From contig JALFSR010000025.1 in the NCBI GenBank assembly GCA_022778745.1, positions 1-39,727 on the forward strand: a stretch of 39,727 nucleotides of DNA. The letters are read 5' to 3'. The translations under genes and the position numbers were made by a program. The number at the start of each line of letters is the position of its first letter. Positions within the stretch are counted from its first letter, which is position 1. This stretch comes from Clostridiales bacterium (GTDB lineage Bacteria; Bacillota; Clostridia; Lachnospirales; Lachnospiraceae). Below the pieces are notes generated by a model. That model had not been told where the DNA came from, made no database searches, and saw only the letters and a list, made by a program, of their open reading frames with translations. Positions 24,447 through 33,195 of this stretch are shown one piece after another.

Positions 24447-24629
24447 TTTATCAATTAGGGGTGTAACATTTACTTCTTTTAAGTGGTAGGATATAGACGA
24501 AAATAATATACGTAAAAAATATCTGAAATCTGACAGGAAGAAAACATTATGTATCTCATATTGTGGATATAGACTTGAGTAAAAATGAAGATCAGTGGAA
24601 AAAAAGTTTACTGTTGAGGAGATTTTAAT

Positions 24630-25502
24630 ATGGATCAGAAAACGAGAGCGGAACGCTTCCGCAGCCAAATACAAAATGATGGACAAGAGCCAGAAGATCA
24701 ATACGAACAAGAACTGCGTTCCAGACAAGAACGAATCAAACGAAGAGCAGAACGAATAAGAAGAGAGCGTCAGCGTTTAATCAGAAGAAGAATAATAGCA
24801 GGGGGAGTATGTATTGCTGCAGTTATTTTGGTAATTATAGTAGGAAAGAAACTATTTTCTTCTGGTAATTCCAATCCAGCTGATGAGAATTCTAATATTT
24901 TTGGCACACAGAATATACAGGAACAGACGACTGCTCCTGTTTCGACAGAAGAGCCATATACAAGAAAAAGTGATATAGTTCCAGCTTGGATTGATCAGCA
25001 GATTATTGAAAAAAATGAATTTTCCAGACCAGGAGTTCGGCTGAAAAAAGTAAAAAATGTAGTAATTCATTGGGTTGCAAATGCAGGAACACCAGCACAA
25101 AGTAATCGAAATTATTTTGCAAATCTTGCCGATCCAAAAGCAAATCCAGACGGAACAAAAGCAAGTTCTCATTTTGTAGTAGGATTGGAGGGGGAGATTA
25201 TTCAATGTATTCCAATTGATGAGAAGTCCTATTGTACAAACTGGAGAAATGATGATACGATTTCAATTGAAGTTTGTCATCCAGATTGGGAAGGAAAATT
25301 TAATGATATTACATATCAGTCGGTAATCAAGCTGACGGCATGGCTGCTGCAGCAGTTTGACTTGACATCGAATGATATTATTCGCCATTATGATGTTACA
25401 GGAAAAGACTGCCCAAAATATTATGTTGTGCATGAAGATGCATGGGAGCAGTTAAAACAAGACGTAAATCAATATATGCAGGTAAATCCGTCTATTCAGT
25501 AA
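24630..25502 (+). CDS. Membrane-anchored N-acetylmuramoyl-L-alanine amidase (Amidase_2 fold)
   Basis: 290 residues with GAGGAGA upstream. The first 54 residues are a highly charged, Arg-rich, probably coiled cytoplasmic segment (RRAERIRRERQRLIRRR). One membrane helix at about 55-72 follows, then a Ser/Thr/Asn-rich linker. The catalytic domain runs from about residue 135 with zinc ligands His147 (VVIHW), His253 (IRHYDVTG) and Cys261 (KDCP), as in PGRP/amidase_2 enzymes. These cut the bond between muramic acid and the stem peptide of peptidoglycan. The type II orientation puts the enzyme outside. The basic N-terminus could bind membrane lipid or nucleic acid. The gene has its own strong promoter. 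Confidence 0.9.
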   Translation: MDQKTRAERFRSQIQNDGQEPEDQYEQELRSRQERIKRRAERIRRERQRLIRRRIIAGGVCIAAVILVIIVGKKLFSSGNSNPADENSNIFGTQNIQEQTTAPVSTEEPYTRKSDIVPAWIDQQIIEKNEFSRPGVRLKKVKNVVIHWVANAGTPAQSNRNYFANLADPKANPDGTKASSHFVVGLEGEIIQCIPIDEKSYCTNWRNDDTISIEVCHPDWEGKFNDITYQSVIKLTAWLLQQFDLTSNDIIRHYDVTGKDCPKYYVVHEDAWEQLKQDVNQYMQVNPSIQ

Positions 25503-25535
25503 CGAAAAATGGATATGTTTTTTGTGCAAAAAGCT

Positions 25536-25564
25536 TTGACATTTGATTCATTTGGCGTTAAAAT
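25536..25564 (+). promoter_or_regulatory. Sigma-A promoter for ackA
   Basis: -35 TTGACA (25536-25541), 17-base spacer, -10 TAAAAT (25559-25564). Confidence 0.8.
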
Positions 25565-25601
25565 AAAAATGGTAAAGCAAAAAACAGGAGGAATAAAACG
25601 A

Positions 25602-26792
25602 ATGAAGGTATTAGTTATTAATTGTGGCAGTTCATCATTAAAATATCAGTTAATTGACTCTGATACAGAAGGGGTTTTGGCAAAGGGTCTTTGTGAGAGA
25701 ATTGGAATTGATGGACGTCTGACACATAAGCCAACAGGCAAGGAGAATGTTAAGATGGAGGTAGCGATGCCGACGCATACAGCAGCAGTAAGCCTTGTAT
25801 TAGAGCAGCTGACAGATGAGACAAACGGTGTGATTGCATCTCTGGATGAGATCGGAGCGGTAGGACATCGTATCGTACATGGTGGCGAGAAGTTTGCAGA
25901 AGCTACTTTGCTGAATGATGAAGTGATCAAAGAGATTGAAGCATGTAATGATCTTGCACCACTTCATAATCCTGCCAACTTAATTGGAATCAATGCTTGC
26001 AGAGAGCTTATGCCAAATGTACCAATGGTAGGTGTATTTGACACAGCATTTCATCAGACTATGCCAGAAAAAGCATATTTATATGGACTTCCATATGAAT
26101 ATTATGAAAAGTATGGAGTAAGACGCTACGGTTTCCACGGTACAAGCCATAGCTTTGTATCAAAGAGAGCCGCAGAGATGTTAGGAAAGAAACCAGAGGA
26201 TGTGAAGATTATTGTATGTCACTTAGGTAACGGTTCTTCTATTTCTGCAGTAAAGAATGGTAAGTCCGTAGATACTTCTATGGGTCTGACTCCATTGGAA
26301 GGTGTTCCGATGGGAACAAGAAGTGGATGCATTGATCCAGCGATTTTAGAGTTTATCGCAAACAAAGAAAACCTTACTTTAGCAGAAGTTACGACAGTTT
26401 TAAATAAGGAGTCTGGAGTACAGGGATTATCTGGTGTTTCCAGTGATTTCCGTGATTTATCTGCTGCGGTGGAGGCAGGTAATCCACGTGCGAAAGCAGC
26501 GATTGAAGTATTCTGTTACAGCGTTGCAAAATATATTGGTGCTTACACTGCAGCGATGAATGGTGTAGATGCGATTGCATTTACTGCAGGTGTTGGTGAA
26601 AATGATTCAGACGTTCGCAGAATCGTTAGTCAATATCTTGGATATCTTGGTGTTACGATTGACAGCGAAAAGAATAAAGTTCGCGGAGAAGAACGCATCA
26701 TTAGTACAGATGATTCTAAGACCGTTGTTATGGTTGTTCCTACAAACGAGGAATTGGCAATTGCACGTGAAACAGTTGCATTAGTGAAATAA
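25602..26792 (+). CDS. ackA: Acetate kinase
   Basis: 396 residues from ATG 25602, preceded by ACAGGAGG. An in-frame ATG at 25509 is upstream of the promoter and cannot be the start. The enzyme transfers phosphate between acetyl phosphate and ADP, giving ATP and acetate at the end of fermentation. The N-terminal NCGSSSLKY motif (residues 7-15) and the GFHGTSH and HLGNGSS motifs of the ASKHA fold are all present. In many Firmicutes pta lies directly upstream; here it does not, and the upstream gene is the amidase. Monocistronic with its own promoter and terminator. Confidence 0.97.
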   Translation: MKVLVINCGSSSLKYQLIDSDTEGVLAKGLCERIGIDGRLTHKPTGKENVKMEVAMPTHTAAVSLVLEQLTDETNGVIASLDEIGAVGHRIVHGGEKFAEATLLNDEVIKEIEACNDLAPLHNPANLIGINACRELMPNVPMVGVFDTAFHQTMPEKAYLYGLPYEYYEKYGVRRYGFHGTSHSFVSKRAAEMLGKKPEDVKIIVCHLGNGSSISAVKNGKSVDTSMGLTPLEGVPMGTRSGCIDPAILEFIANKENLTLAEVTTVLNKESGVQGLSGVSSDFRDLSAAVEAGNPRAKAAIEVFCYSVAKYIGAYTAAMNGVDAIAFTAGVGENDSDVRRIVSQYLGYLGVTIDSEKNKVRGEERIISTDDSKTVVMVVPTNEELAIARETVALVK

Positions 26793-26803
26793 TAAAAATA
26801 TAT

Positions 26804-26864
26804 CCCCTTATTCTGTTGCTTCGTATGATATAGATTTGAGGTGACAGGATAAGGGGTTGTTTTT
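26804..26864 (+). terminator. Terminator of ackA
   Basis: CCCCTTATTCTGT (26804-26816) pairs with ACAGGATAAGGGG (26844-26856), with one G-T wobble, then TTGTTTTT. Confidence 0.85.
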
Positions 26865-26876
26865 GCTTCTTTCTTC

Positions 26877-26905
26877 TTGAAGCGAATGATGATTTATGAT
26901 ATACT
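26877..26905 (+). promoter_or_regulatory. Sigma-A promoter for lepA-hemW
   Basis: -35 TTGAAG (26877-26882), 17-base spacer, -10 TATACT (26900-26905). Confidence 0.75.
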
Positions 26906-26953
26906 TATCCTCAGTTCACGATATTTTTATGTATTAAGTAATAGGAGGAAATG

Positions 26954-28768
26954 ATGGCTCATATTGATCAAAGTAAAATTCGTAATTTTTGTATCATTGC
27001 TCATATTGATCATGGCAAATCCACATTAGCAGATCGTATTATTGAAAAGACGGGGCTGCTGACGAGTCGTGAGATGCAGGCACAGGTACTTGATAATATG
27101 GAATTAGAGCGTGAGCGTGGGATTACGATTAAATCTCAGGCTGTTCGCATTGTATATAAAGCACAGGATGGAGAGGAGTATATTTTCAATTTGATTGATA
27201 CTCCTGGACATGTTGATTTTAATTATGAAGTTTCAAGAAGTTTAGCGGCGTGTGATGGTGCGATTTTAGTTGTCGATGCAGCACAGGGAATCGAAGCACA
27301 GACACTTGCCAATGTTTACCTTGCTTTGGATCACAATTTGGATGTTTTTCCAGTTATTAATAAAATTGACTTGCCAAGTGCCGATCCAGAACGTGTTGTA
27401 AATGAGATTGAAGATGTAATAGGAATTGAGGCGGAAGATGCACCGCGTATTTCTGCGAAGACAGGTTTGAATATTGAAGAAGTGTTGGAACAGATTGTAA
27501 CAAAAATTCCAGCGCCAGTCGGAGATCCAGATGCACCGCTGAAAGCGTTGATTTTTGATTCTGTTTATGATCCATATAAGGGAGTTATTGTATTTTGCAG
27601 AATCAAAGAAGGCTGTGTAAGTAAAGGAACACCAATTAAGATGATGGCCACAGGGGCGACTGCCGAGGTAGTAGAAGTTGGATATTTTGGTGCTGGGCAG
27701 TTTATTCCATGTGAAGAATTGAGTGCCGGCATGGTTGGATATATAACAGCAAGTATTAAAAATGTAAGAGATACAATGGTTGGAGATACGATTACAAGAA
27801 CGGATCATATGGCGAGTGAACCGCTTCCAGGATATAAAAAAGTAAATCCGATGGTATATTGTGGTGTTTATCCGGCAGATGGTGCAAAATACGGAGATTT
27901 GAGAGATGCATTGGAAAAGCTCCAGTTAAATGATGCATCACTTCAGTTTGAACCAGAGACATCGATTGCACTTGGATTTGGATTCCGCTGCGGATTTCTT
28001 GGACTGCTGCACTTAGAAATTATTCAGGAGCGTCTGGAAAGAGAGTATAACTTAGATCTTGTGACGACAGCACCAGGCGTTGTATATCGTATTTACAAGA
28101 CCGACGGTACGATGCTTGAGCTGACAAATCCATCCAATATGCCAGATCCATCTGAGATTGACTATATGGAAGAACCGATGGTTTCTGCTGAAATTATGGT
28201 GACATCCGAATTTATTGGTGCGATTATGGATCTGTGTCAGGAGCGCCGTGGTATTTATCTTGGTATGGAATATATGGAAGAGACGAGAGCATTGCTGCGC
28301 TATGATCTTCCACTGAATGAGATTATTTATGATTTTTTTGATGCATTAAAATCTCGTTCGAGAGGTTATGCATCGTTTGATTATGAGATGAAAGGCTATG
28401 CTCGTTCCGAACTTGTAAAATTAGATATTTTAGTAAATAAAGAAGAAGTGGATGCGTTATCGTTTATTGTCTTTGCAGGCAATGCATATGAGCGAGGTCG
28501 TAAGATGTGTGAGAAGCTCAAGGAAGAAATTCCGCGTCAGCTTTTTGAAATTCCGATTCAGGCTGCGATTGGAAGCAAGATTATTGCGAGAGAGACAGTT
28601 AAAGCAATGCGTAAAGACGTTCTTGCAAAATGTTACGGCGGAGATATCAGTCGTAAGAGAAAGCTTCTTGAAAAGCAGAAAGAGGGAAAGAAGCGAATGC
28701 GTATGGTTGGTAATGTAGAGATTCCTCAAAAAGCATTTATGAGTGTGTTGAAGTTAGATGAAAAATAA
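26954..28768 (+). CDS. lepA: Elongation factor 4 (LepA), ribosome-associated GTPase
   Basis: 604 residues. AGGAGG at 26943-26948 favours ATG 26954 over the adjacent ATG 26951. GTPase motifs: AHIDHGKST at residues 16-24, DTPGHVDF (G3) and NKIDLP (G4). The characteristic LepA C-terminus ends [20 protein letters not shown] ... VEIPQKAF. It can back-translocate stalled ribosomes and affects initiation and assembly. The hemW gene overlaps its 3' end by 11 bases, an arrangement seen widely in bacteria. Confidence 0.97.
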   Translation: MAHIDQSKIRNFCIIAHIDHGKSTLADRIIEKTGLLTSREMQAQVLDNMELERERGITIKSQAVRIVYKAQDGEEYIFNLIDTPGHVDFNYEVSRSLAACDGAILVVDAAQGIEAQTLANVYLALDHNLDVFPVINKIDLPSADPERVVNEIEDVIGIEAEDAPRISAKTGLNIEEVLEQIVTKIPAPVGDPDAPLKALIFDSVYDPYKGVIVFCRIKEGCVSKGTPIKMMATGATAEVVEVGYFGAGQFIPCEELSAGMVGYITASIKNVRDTMVGDTITRTDHMASEPLPGYKKVNPMVYCGVYPADGAKYGDLRDALEKLQLNDASLQFEPETSIALGFGFRCGFLGLLHLEIIQERLEREYNLDLVTTAPGVVYRIYKTDGTMLELTNPSNMPDPSEIDYMEEPMVSAEIMVTSEFIGAIMDLCQERRGIYLGMEYMEETRALLRYDLPLNEIIYDFFDALKSRSRGYASFDYEMKGYARSELVKLDILVNKEEVDALSFIVFAGNAYERGRKMCEKLKEEIPRQLFEIPIQAAIGSKIIARETVKAMRKDVLAKCYGGDISRKRKLLEKQKEGKKRMRMVGNVEIPQKAFMSVLKLDEK

Positions 28769-29987
28769 GAAACTTGCGATTTATATTCATATACCATTTT
28801 GCATAAGAAAATGTTTCTACTGTGATTTCCTCTCGGCACCTGCCACAGAGGAAACACAGAATGCATATGTTTGGATGCTCTGTCAGGAAATTCGAAATTA
28901 TAATATCGCACAGTTATATGAAGCAGCATTTTGTGATTTTGCGGACAGATCAGAATATGATAAAGAGAGCGGTCTGTCCAAGATATTAAAGCAAAACGAT
29001 GAGGAATCATTTTCTGTCATTACTGTATTTTTTGGAGGTGGGACACCATCTCTTATTTCTGCACAAAAAATTGCGCAAATATTAGATGAACTGCATAAAA
29101 AATTTTCATTTTCAGATCAGACAGAAATTACGATGGAATGCAATCCAGGGACGGTGAGCAAAGAAAAGTTAGAAGGTTATCGGAAAGCTGGCGTAAATCG
29201 GATTAGTTTTGGACTTCAGTCTGCAAATAATGAGGAACTCAAAACACTTGGAAGAATCCACACATGGGAGACATTTGCGGATAGTTTTTCTCTTGCAAGA
29301 AAAGCTGGATTTTTGAATATTAATATTGATTTGATGTCTGCATTGCCAGGGCAGACGGAAGCATCGTATGAGCGTACATTAAAAAAAGTGATGGCACTTC
29401 ATCCAGAGCATATATCGTCATATAGTTTGATCATTGAGGAAGGAACGCCGTTTTATGAACGATATCATCTCGGTAAAGGACTTCCAGACGAAGATACGGA
29501 ACGGCAAATGTATGAACGGACAAAACAGATATTAGGGCAAGAAGGGTATGAGCGTTATGAGATATCAAATTATTCCAAAAAAGGATACGAATGCAGGCAT
29601 AATCTCTGTTATTGGAATGGAACCGATTATATTGGGTTTGGATTAGGTGCGTCTTCGATGGTTTCGCATATTCGATATCATAATTGCAGTGATTTTTCAA
29701 AATATATGCAAAATGGGGCGAATCCCAAACTGTTATGGGAAGAAATCAATGTTTTATCAAAAAAAGAACAGATGGAAGAATATATGTTTCTTGGACTTCG
29801 CTGTATGGAAGGTGTTTCTGTATCGTTGTTTGAACAAAAGTTTGGAGTCGCATACGATAAAATTTATGGAGCTGTAACGAAAAAAATGCAGCGTTTAGGG
29901 CTGCTTGCAGCGAATCAGGATCGGATCAGTCTGACAGAAAAAGGAATTGACGTGAGTAATTATGTATTGTCAGAGTTTTTGCTATAA
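28758..29987 (+). CDS. hemW: HemW-type radical SAM protein (heme chaperone, coproporphyrinogen oxidase-like)
   Basis: 409 residues, starting inside the end of lepA. The radical SAM cluster motif CIRKCFYC (CxxxCxxC, Cys15, 19, 22) comes right after YIHIPFC, and GGGTPS follows near residue 95. HemW proteins bind heme and insert it into target proteins; they are often misannotated as HemN, from which they differ in lacking the HemN-specific Cys arrangement. Compared with usual members (~380 residues), this one carries about 30 extra residues between the cluster motif and GGGTPS (around [18 protein letters not shown]). Translational coupling to lepA is likely because the own ribosome site is weak. 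Confidence 0.92.
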   Translation: MKNKKLAIYIHIPFCIRKCFYCDFLSAPATEETQNAYVWMLCQEIRNYNIAQLYEAAFCDFADRSEYDKESGLSKILKQNDEESFSVITVFFGGGTPSLISAQKIAQILDELHKKFSFSDQTEITMECNPGTVSKEKLEGYRKAGVNRISFGLQSANNEELKTLGRIHTWETFADSFSLARKAGFLNINIDLMSALPGQTEASYERTLKKVMALHPEHISSYSLIIEEGTPFYERYHLGKGLPDEDTERQMYERTKQILGQEGYERYEISNYSKKGYECRHNLCYWNGTDYIGFGLGASSMVSHIRYHNCSDFSKYMQNGANPKLLWEEINVLSKKEQMEEYMFLGLRCMEGVSVSLFEQKFGVAYDKIYGAVTKKMQRLGLLAANQDRISLTEKGIDVSNYVLSEFLL

Positions 29988-30025
29988 CTGTGACAGTTTC
30001 ACCAAGCTTAATAAACGATTTGTGT

Positions 30026-30056
30026 AAAGCGGACATTTAGAATCGATTTCTTTGCT
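30026..30056. repeat. Copy of the dispersed repeat (minus orientation)
   Basis: AAAGCGGACATTTAGAATCG followed by ATTTCTTTGCT. Its reverse complement aligns with the copies at 7296 and 38189. Confidence 0.45.
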
Positions 30057-30129
30057 TTCTTATGAACTAGATTTGCGGTATATCAGATGAGGATTTGATT
30101 GTGCTTGTATAAAATTTCTTACCAAACTC

Positions 30130-30158
30130 TTTCCAGAACAGACATTTTGCTGTATAAT
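30130..30158 (+). promoter_or_regulatory. Sigma-A promoter for dam
   Basis: -35 TTTCCA (30130-30135), 17-base spacer, consensus -10 TATAAT (30153-30158). Confidence 0.65.
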
Positions 30159-30192
30159 GAGAGATACAAAATACTTCAGTGAGGAAATGCAT

Positions 30193-31185
30193 ATGTATAA
30201 TAAAGAACCAAAACCATTTTTAAAATGGGCGGGAGGAAAAACGCAGATGCTACCAATTTTTCGGGAATATTATCCAGCGGCATTGGAAGATGGAACAATA
30301 AATCGTTATATGGAACCTTGTGTAGGAGGCGGAGCAGTATTATTTGATTTATTAGCTCGGTACGACCTAGTTGAAGTGACGATTAATGATATTAATAAAG
30401 AATTAATTACGTGTTATCGTGTTGTACAGCGAAGTGTCAGCCGTCTTGTGAGTATTTTGGAAGAGTGGCAGAGGATTTATAATCTAATGTCTCAGGAAGA
30501 ACAAGAGCGGATGTATTATGAAAAACGTGATCGGATGAATCAAAGAAAGAAAAAAGAGATTTGGGGAAAAGAAGATGAATTGATGATTGCTGCCCATATG
30601 CTTTTTTTAAACCGTACATGCTTTAACGGATTATATCGTGAAAATCGAAAAGGACAATTTAACGTTCCGTTTAACCGTACAAAAAATATCAACTTTGATT
30701 TTGAAAATATGTATCTTGCTGGTGAAGTTTTAAAAAATGTGAGAATATTATGCCAGGATTTTCAGACACTAACACCATATGTTACAAGTCGTACATTTAT
30801 CTATGTTGACCCACCGTACCGTCCAGTTAATAAAACACCTGCCTTTACTGATTTTACGAAAGACTCGTTTGATGACAGTAAGCAGATACGTTTGGCGGAG
30901 TGGGCGAGAGAGGCAGATGGACTTGGGGCTGCGATTTTGCTGGATAATTCCGATCCACAAGCATTTGATGAAAATGATACATTTTTTGTAGATTTATATC
31001 AAGGGTTTGAGATTTTTCATGTTTCAGGAAAGAGCAGTATTAGCAGTAAGCTCTCAAGCAGAGGAAAAAAAGGAGATTTATTAATAAAAAATGCATATCT
31101 TCCTCGTCAAGCAGAAATCATAGAGTCAAAGCAAGAAAAAGAAATTAGCAGTAGTAGGAAAAAAGCACATAGGAGGCCGCAATGA
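30193..31185 (+). CDS. dam: Dam-family DNA adenine methyltransferase (D12 class)
   Basis: 330 residues from ATG 30193. In-frame ATG codons at 30157 (overlapping the -10 box) and 30187 are less likely; AGGA at 30182-30185 is well placed for 30193. The SAM-binding motif PFLKWAGGKTQ is at residues 8-18, the D12-family segment FLNRTCFNGLYR ... GQFNVPFN is in the middle, and the catalytic DPPY is at 206-209. The family methylates the N6 of adenine, mostly in GATC. The last ~25 residues are a basic, low-complexity tail. There is no restriction endonuclease next to it. The next gene overlaps by ATGA and is a PHP phosphatase, so this looks like an orphan or housekeeping methylase rather than half of a restriction system. 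Confidence 0.9.
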   Translation: MYNKEPKPFLKWAGGKTQMLPIFREYYPAALEDGTINRYMEPCVGGGAVLFDLLARYDLVEVTINDINKELITCYRVVQRSVSRLVSILEEWQRIYNLMSQEEQERMYYEKRDRMNQRKKKEIWGKEDELMIAAHMLFLNRTCFNGLYRENRKGQFNVPFNRTKNINFDFENMYLAGEVLKNVRILCQDFQTLTPYVTSRTFIYVDPPYRPVNKTPAFTDFTKDSFDDSKQIRLAEWAREADGLGAAILLDNSDPQAFDENDTFFVDLYQGFEIFHVSGKSSISSKLSSRGKKGDLLIKNAYLPRQAEIIESKQEKEISSSRKKAHRRPQ

Positions 31186-31919
31186 AGTTTTTATTAGATA
31201 CCCACACGCATACGATTGTAAGTGGACATGCTTATAATACATTGTATGAGATGATTCAGCAGGCAGCGGACATTGGATTAAAATTAATTGGAATTACCGA
31301 ACATGCACCTGCAATGCCAGGAACGTGCGGAGAATTTTATTTCCAAAATCTTCGTGCGATAGATCGTCAATATTTGCACGACAAGTTTGGCATTGAAGTT
31401 CTTTTAGGAGCAGAATTAAATATTATCGATTATAATGGCGGTGTAGATTTAGGAGCACAAGGGATAAAATGTTTGGATGTAGTAATTGCGAGCATGCATT
31501 TGCCATGCTTAAAGTCAGGTACAAGACAGGAAAATACACAGGCTGCGATCGTAGCACTTCAAAATCCAGATATTGATATTTTAGGACATCCTGACGATGG
31601 ACGCTATCCGATGGAATATGAACCAATTGTACGTGCTGCAAAACAATATGGAAAATTGTTAGAAGTAAATAATAGTTCGCTTCAGCCAAACGGATATCGG
31701 ATGAATGCGAAAGAAAATTATAAAATTATGCTGGAATACTGTAAAAAGTACGAACAGCCGATTGTAGTAAACAGTGATGCACATTTTGTAACGGCAGTTG
31801 GCAATCATCAGTATGCAGAACAATTGTTAAAAGAAGTGCAGTTTCCAGAGCAGCTTGTTGTAAATAATTCTGTAGAACAATTTTATACTTATACAAGAAA
31901 AGGAAAGAAAAATCAGTAG
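31182..31919 (+). CDS. PHP-domain phosphatase, YcdX-like
   Basis: 245 residues, start overlapping the dam stop (ATGA) with AGGAGG upstream. Metal ligands of a trinuclear PHP site are visible: DTHTHT at residues 6-11, SGHAYN, TEHAP, ASMHLP, LGHPDDGRYP and VNSDAHF. The set and order match YcdX-type phosphatases, which hydrolyse small phosphate esters. Coupling to dam suggests co-expression, but no functional link is known to me. Confidence 0.9.
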   Translation: MKFLLDTHTHTIVSGHAYNTLYEMIQQAADIGLKLIGITEHAPAMPGTCGEFYFQNLRAIDRQYLHDKFGIEVLLGAELNIIDYNGGVDLGAQGIKCLDVVIASMHLPCLKSGTRQENTQAAIVALQNPDIDILGHPDDGRYPMEYEPIVRAAKQYGKLLEVNNSSLQPNGYRMNAKENYKIMLEYCKKYEQPIVVNSDAHFVTAVGNHQYAEQLLKEVQFPEQLVVNNSVEQFYTYTRKGKKNQ

Positions 31920-32007
31920 ACTTTCAAGCTTTACTATGATAAAATGATAATAGAGTCAAACAAATATATGTTTTATTACGAGTGAAATTGTTCAAGGAAC
32001 AGCAATA

Positions 32008-32032
32008 ATGCGGACGCATTTTGAATTTCTTT
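32008..32032. repeat. Probable degenerate copy of the dispersed repeat
   Basis: ATGCGGACGCATTTTGAATT followed by TCTTT. Its reverse complement fits the repeat only loosely. Confidence 0.3.
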
Positions 32033-32045
32033 AGAAAGGAGTAGA

Positions 32046-32062
32046 GCAGGAGTCTATCCTGC
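32046..32062 (+). promoter_or_regulatory. Hairpin enclosing a ribosome-site-like AGGAG before the TrpR-like gene
   Basis: GCAGGA (32046-32051), loop GTCTA, TCCTGC (32057-32062). Two purine-rich candidates (AAAGGAG at 32035-32041 and CAGGAG at 32047-32052) are both too far from ATG 32074 in linear distance. Folding the hairpin brings the first to about 15 bases. Translation of the regulator may be structurally controlled, or start at a non-ATG codon such as CTG 32059. Confidence 0.45.
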
Positions 32063-32073
32063 ATAATAATTCA

Positions 32074-32370
32074 ATGAACAAAAAAATAAAAACTCCAGCA
32101 GTGGATTTATTATTTCATGCTATACTAACATTAAAAGATGTGGAAGAATGTTACACTTTTTTTGAAGATGTATGTACAGTCAATGAACTGCTGTCATTGT
32201 CTCAGCGTTATGAGGTTGCTATGATGCTTAGACAGGGAAATACGTATTTGGAGATTGCGGAGAAGACAGGAGCATCGACAGCGACAATCAGTCGTGTCAA
32301 CCGCAGTCTAAATTTTGGCAATGATGGATATGATATGACATTTGAGCGTATGAAAAAAGAAGAGGAGTAA
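32074..32370 (+). CDS. TrpR/YerC/YecD-family DNA-binding regulator
   Basis: 98 residues, the usual length. The family pattern is clear: VNELLSLSQRYEVAMMLRQG, then the HTH TYLEIAEKTGASTATISRVN at about 56-75, then RSLNFGNDGY. The fold is that of the Trp repressor, but most Firmicute members have no proven ligand. The start is ATG 32074 although the ribosome-site spacing is odd (see hairpin at 32046). Its last codons form one arm of a terminator shared with the convergent DUF1836 gene. Confidence 0.92.
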   Translation: MNKKIKTPAVDLLFHAILTLKDVEECYTFFEDVCTVNELLSLSQRYEVAMMLRQGNTYLEIAEKTGASTATISRVNRSLNFGNDGYDMTFERMKKEEE

Positions 32371-32385
32371 TGACTACTCCTCTTC
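32359..32385. terminator. Bidirectional terminator formed by the two gene ends
   Basis: GAAGAGGAGTA (32359-32369) pairs perfectly with TACTCCTCTTC (32375-32385) around a five-base loop. A and T runs on either side give a T-run on both strands. The plus-strand TAA (32368-32370) and the minus-strand TAG (32376-32374) both sit at the tip. Confidence 0.8.
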
Positions 32386-32955
32386 CTTTTGATCTAAAAT
32401 CGTCTCGATCATTTGTTTCTTCAAATAAATATCAAAACCAAGCAGACAAATCAGCATAAATTTTTGTAAGTCTGCCCGTTCTTTTCCCTTATAATTGGGA
32501 AACGCTTCTTCTGAAAGTTTTAACTTTTCTTCCAAATCGGCTTTTAAATGTTCCATCTCTGACTTTTCAAAGGAAAAAATATGGGAATAAATCGCTTCAA
32601 GTTCAGAAGGATCTTCCAAATTTACATGATCCAGTAACGGTTTTAACACGTTCTGAATATCATTAATTGCAAGAAATCCCTTAAAATAATAAATAAAAAC
32701 TAATAAAATCATATGGTCAGCGGAATATTTTTTCTTTGTTGGAGGAGGAAGAAGCTTATTTTTTGTATAATTATTAATCATTGTTTTTGTGAGAATTTTA
32801 TCCTCCGGATAACGTTTTGTCTGACTTAAGTTTTTCTCCATAAATGTAGTAAGCTGATCCATATATAAGTCAATATGAGGAATATCCTGTGTATGGATAT
32901 AGTTCATATTGGAAAGTTTTTCTATAAAAACAGTTAAAAGTTCTTGATTTGTCAT
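32374..32955 (-). CDS. DUF1836-family putative transcriptional regulator
   Basis: 193 residues from ATG 32955, which has GTGAGGT six bases upstream; a longer frame to 33000 has no ribosome site. The DUF1836 pattern is clear: DIPHIDLYMDQLTTFME, then LTKTMINNYTKNKLLPPP and KKYSADHMILLVFIYYFKG. This domain resembles MerR-like winged helices and is common in clostridia, usually as a lone regulator. It is convergent with the TrpR-like gene and divergent from pspA, and the 21-bp palindrome at 33051 lies in the shared upstream region. A role in controlling pspA is possible but only by position. Confidence 0.88.
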   Translation of the reverse strand: MTNQELLTVFIEKLSNMNYIHTQDIPHIDLYMDQLTTFMEKNLSQTKRYPEDKILTKTMINNYTKNKLLPPPTKKKYSADHMILLVFIYYFKGFLAINDIQNVLKPLLDHVNLEDPSELEAIYSHIFSFEKSEMEHLKADLEEKLKLSEEAFPNYKGKERADLQKFMLICLLGFDIYLKKQMIETILDQKEEE

Positions 32956-33050
32956 AGTATACCTCACAATCCAATAAAACCTAAAGTCGTACTTTTTCAT
33001 GCAGGCATGAAGCGTATGACTGTATAATTTGGTATCGTATACATTACATT

Positions 33051-33071
33051 ATATAGTTTTCAAAACTATAT
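33051..33071. promoter_or_regulatory. 21-bp perfect palindrome between DUF1836 gene and pspA
   Basis: ATATAGTTTT, centre C, AAAACTATAT. It lies about 40 bases upstream of the pspA -35 and about 95 bases upstream of the DUF1836 start. Candidate operator. Confidence 0.5.
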
Positions 33072-33111
33072 GACAAGAGAAAAAAAGAAAATTTTGAAAA
33101 AATTATGAGTC

Positions 33112-33140
33112 TTTACTATTTTTGCGATATATGATATACT
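33112..33140 (+). promoter_or_regulatory. Sigma-A promoter for pspA
   Basis: -35 TTTACT (33112-33117), 17-base spacer, -10 TATACT (33135-33140). No sigma-54-type GG/GC elements were seen, unlike enterobacterial psp. Confidence 0.7.
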
Positions 33141-33195
33141 TTTCTTATTAAAAAATAATAAGTTCGGATGAAAGAAAAAGTTAGGAGGACAATAT

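Larger units (their letters stand above)
24265..24629. other. 365-base divergent intergenic region
   Basis: Between the leftward GT2-yfhO operon and the rightward amidase gene. It holds the palindrome at 24317-24335, the amidase promoter at 24418-24446 and a 175-base leader before the amidase gene. I see no gene and no clear structure in that leader. Confidence 0.6.

Noticed and set aside
24387..24728. Minus-strand 113-codon frame with hydrophobic start
   Set aside because: It overlaps the well-supported amidase gene and its promoter, has no ribosome site, and reads as the complement of the Arg-rich head.
25509..25601. Longer ackA start adding 31 residues
   Set aside because: The TTGACA-17-TAAAAT promoter lies inside this stretch and a strong ACAGGAGG precedes ATG 25602, where all acetate kinases begin.
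27266..27808. Minus-strand 180-codon frame inside lepA
   Set aside because: Antisense of the conserved GTPase; Asn/Cys/Tyr-rich composition and no ribosome site.
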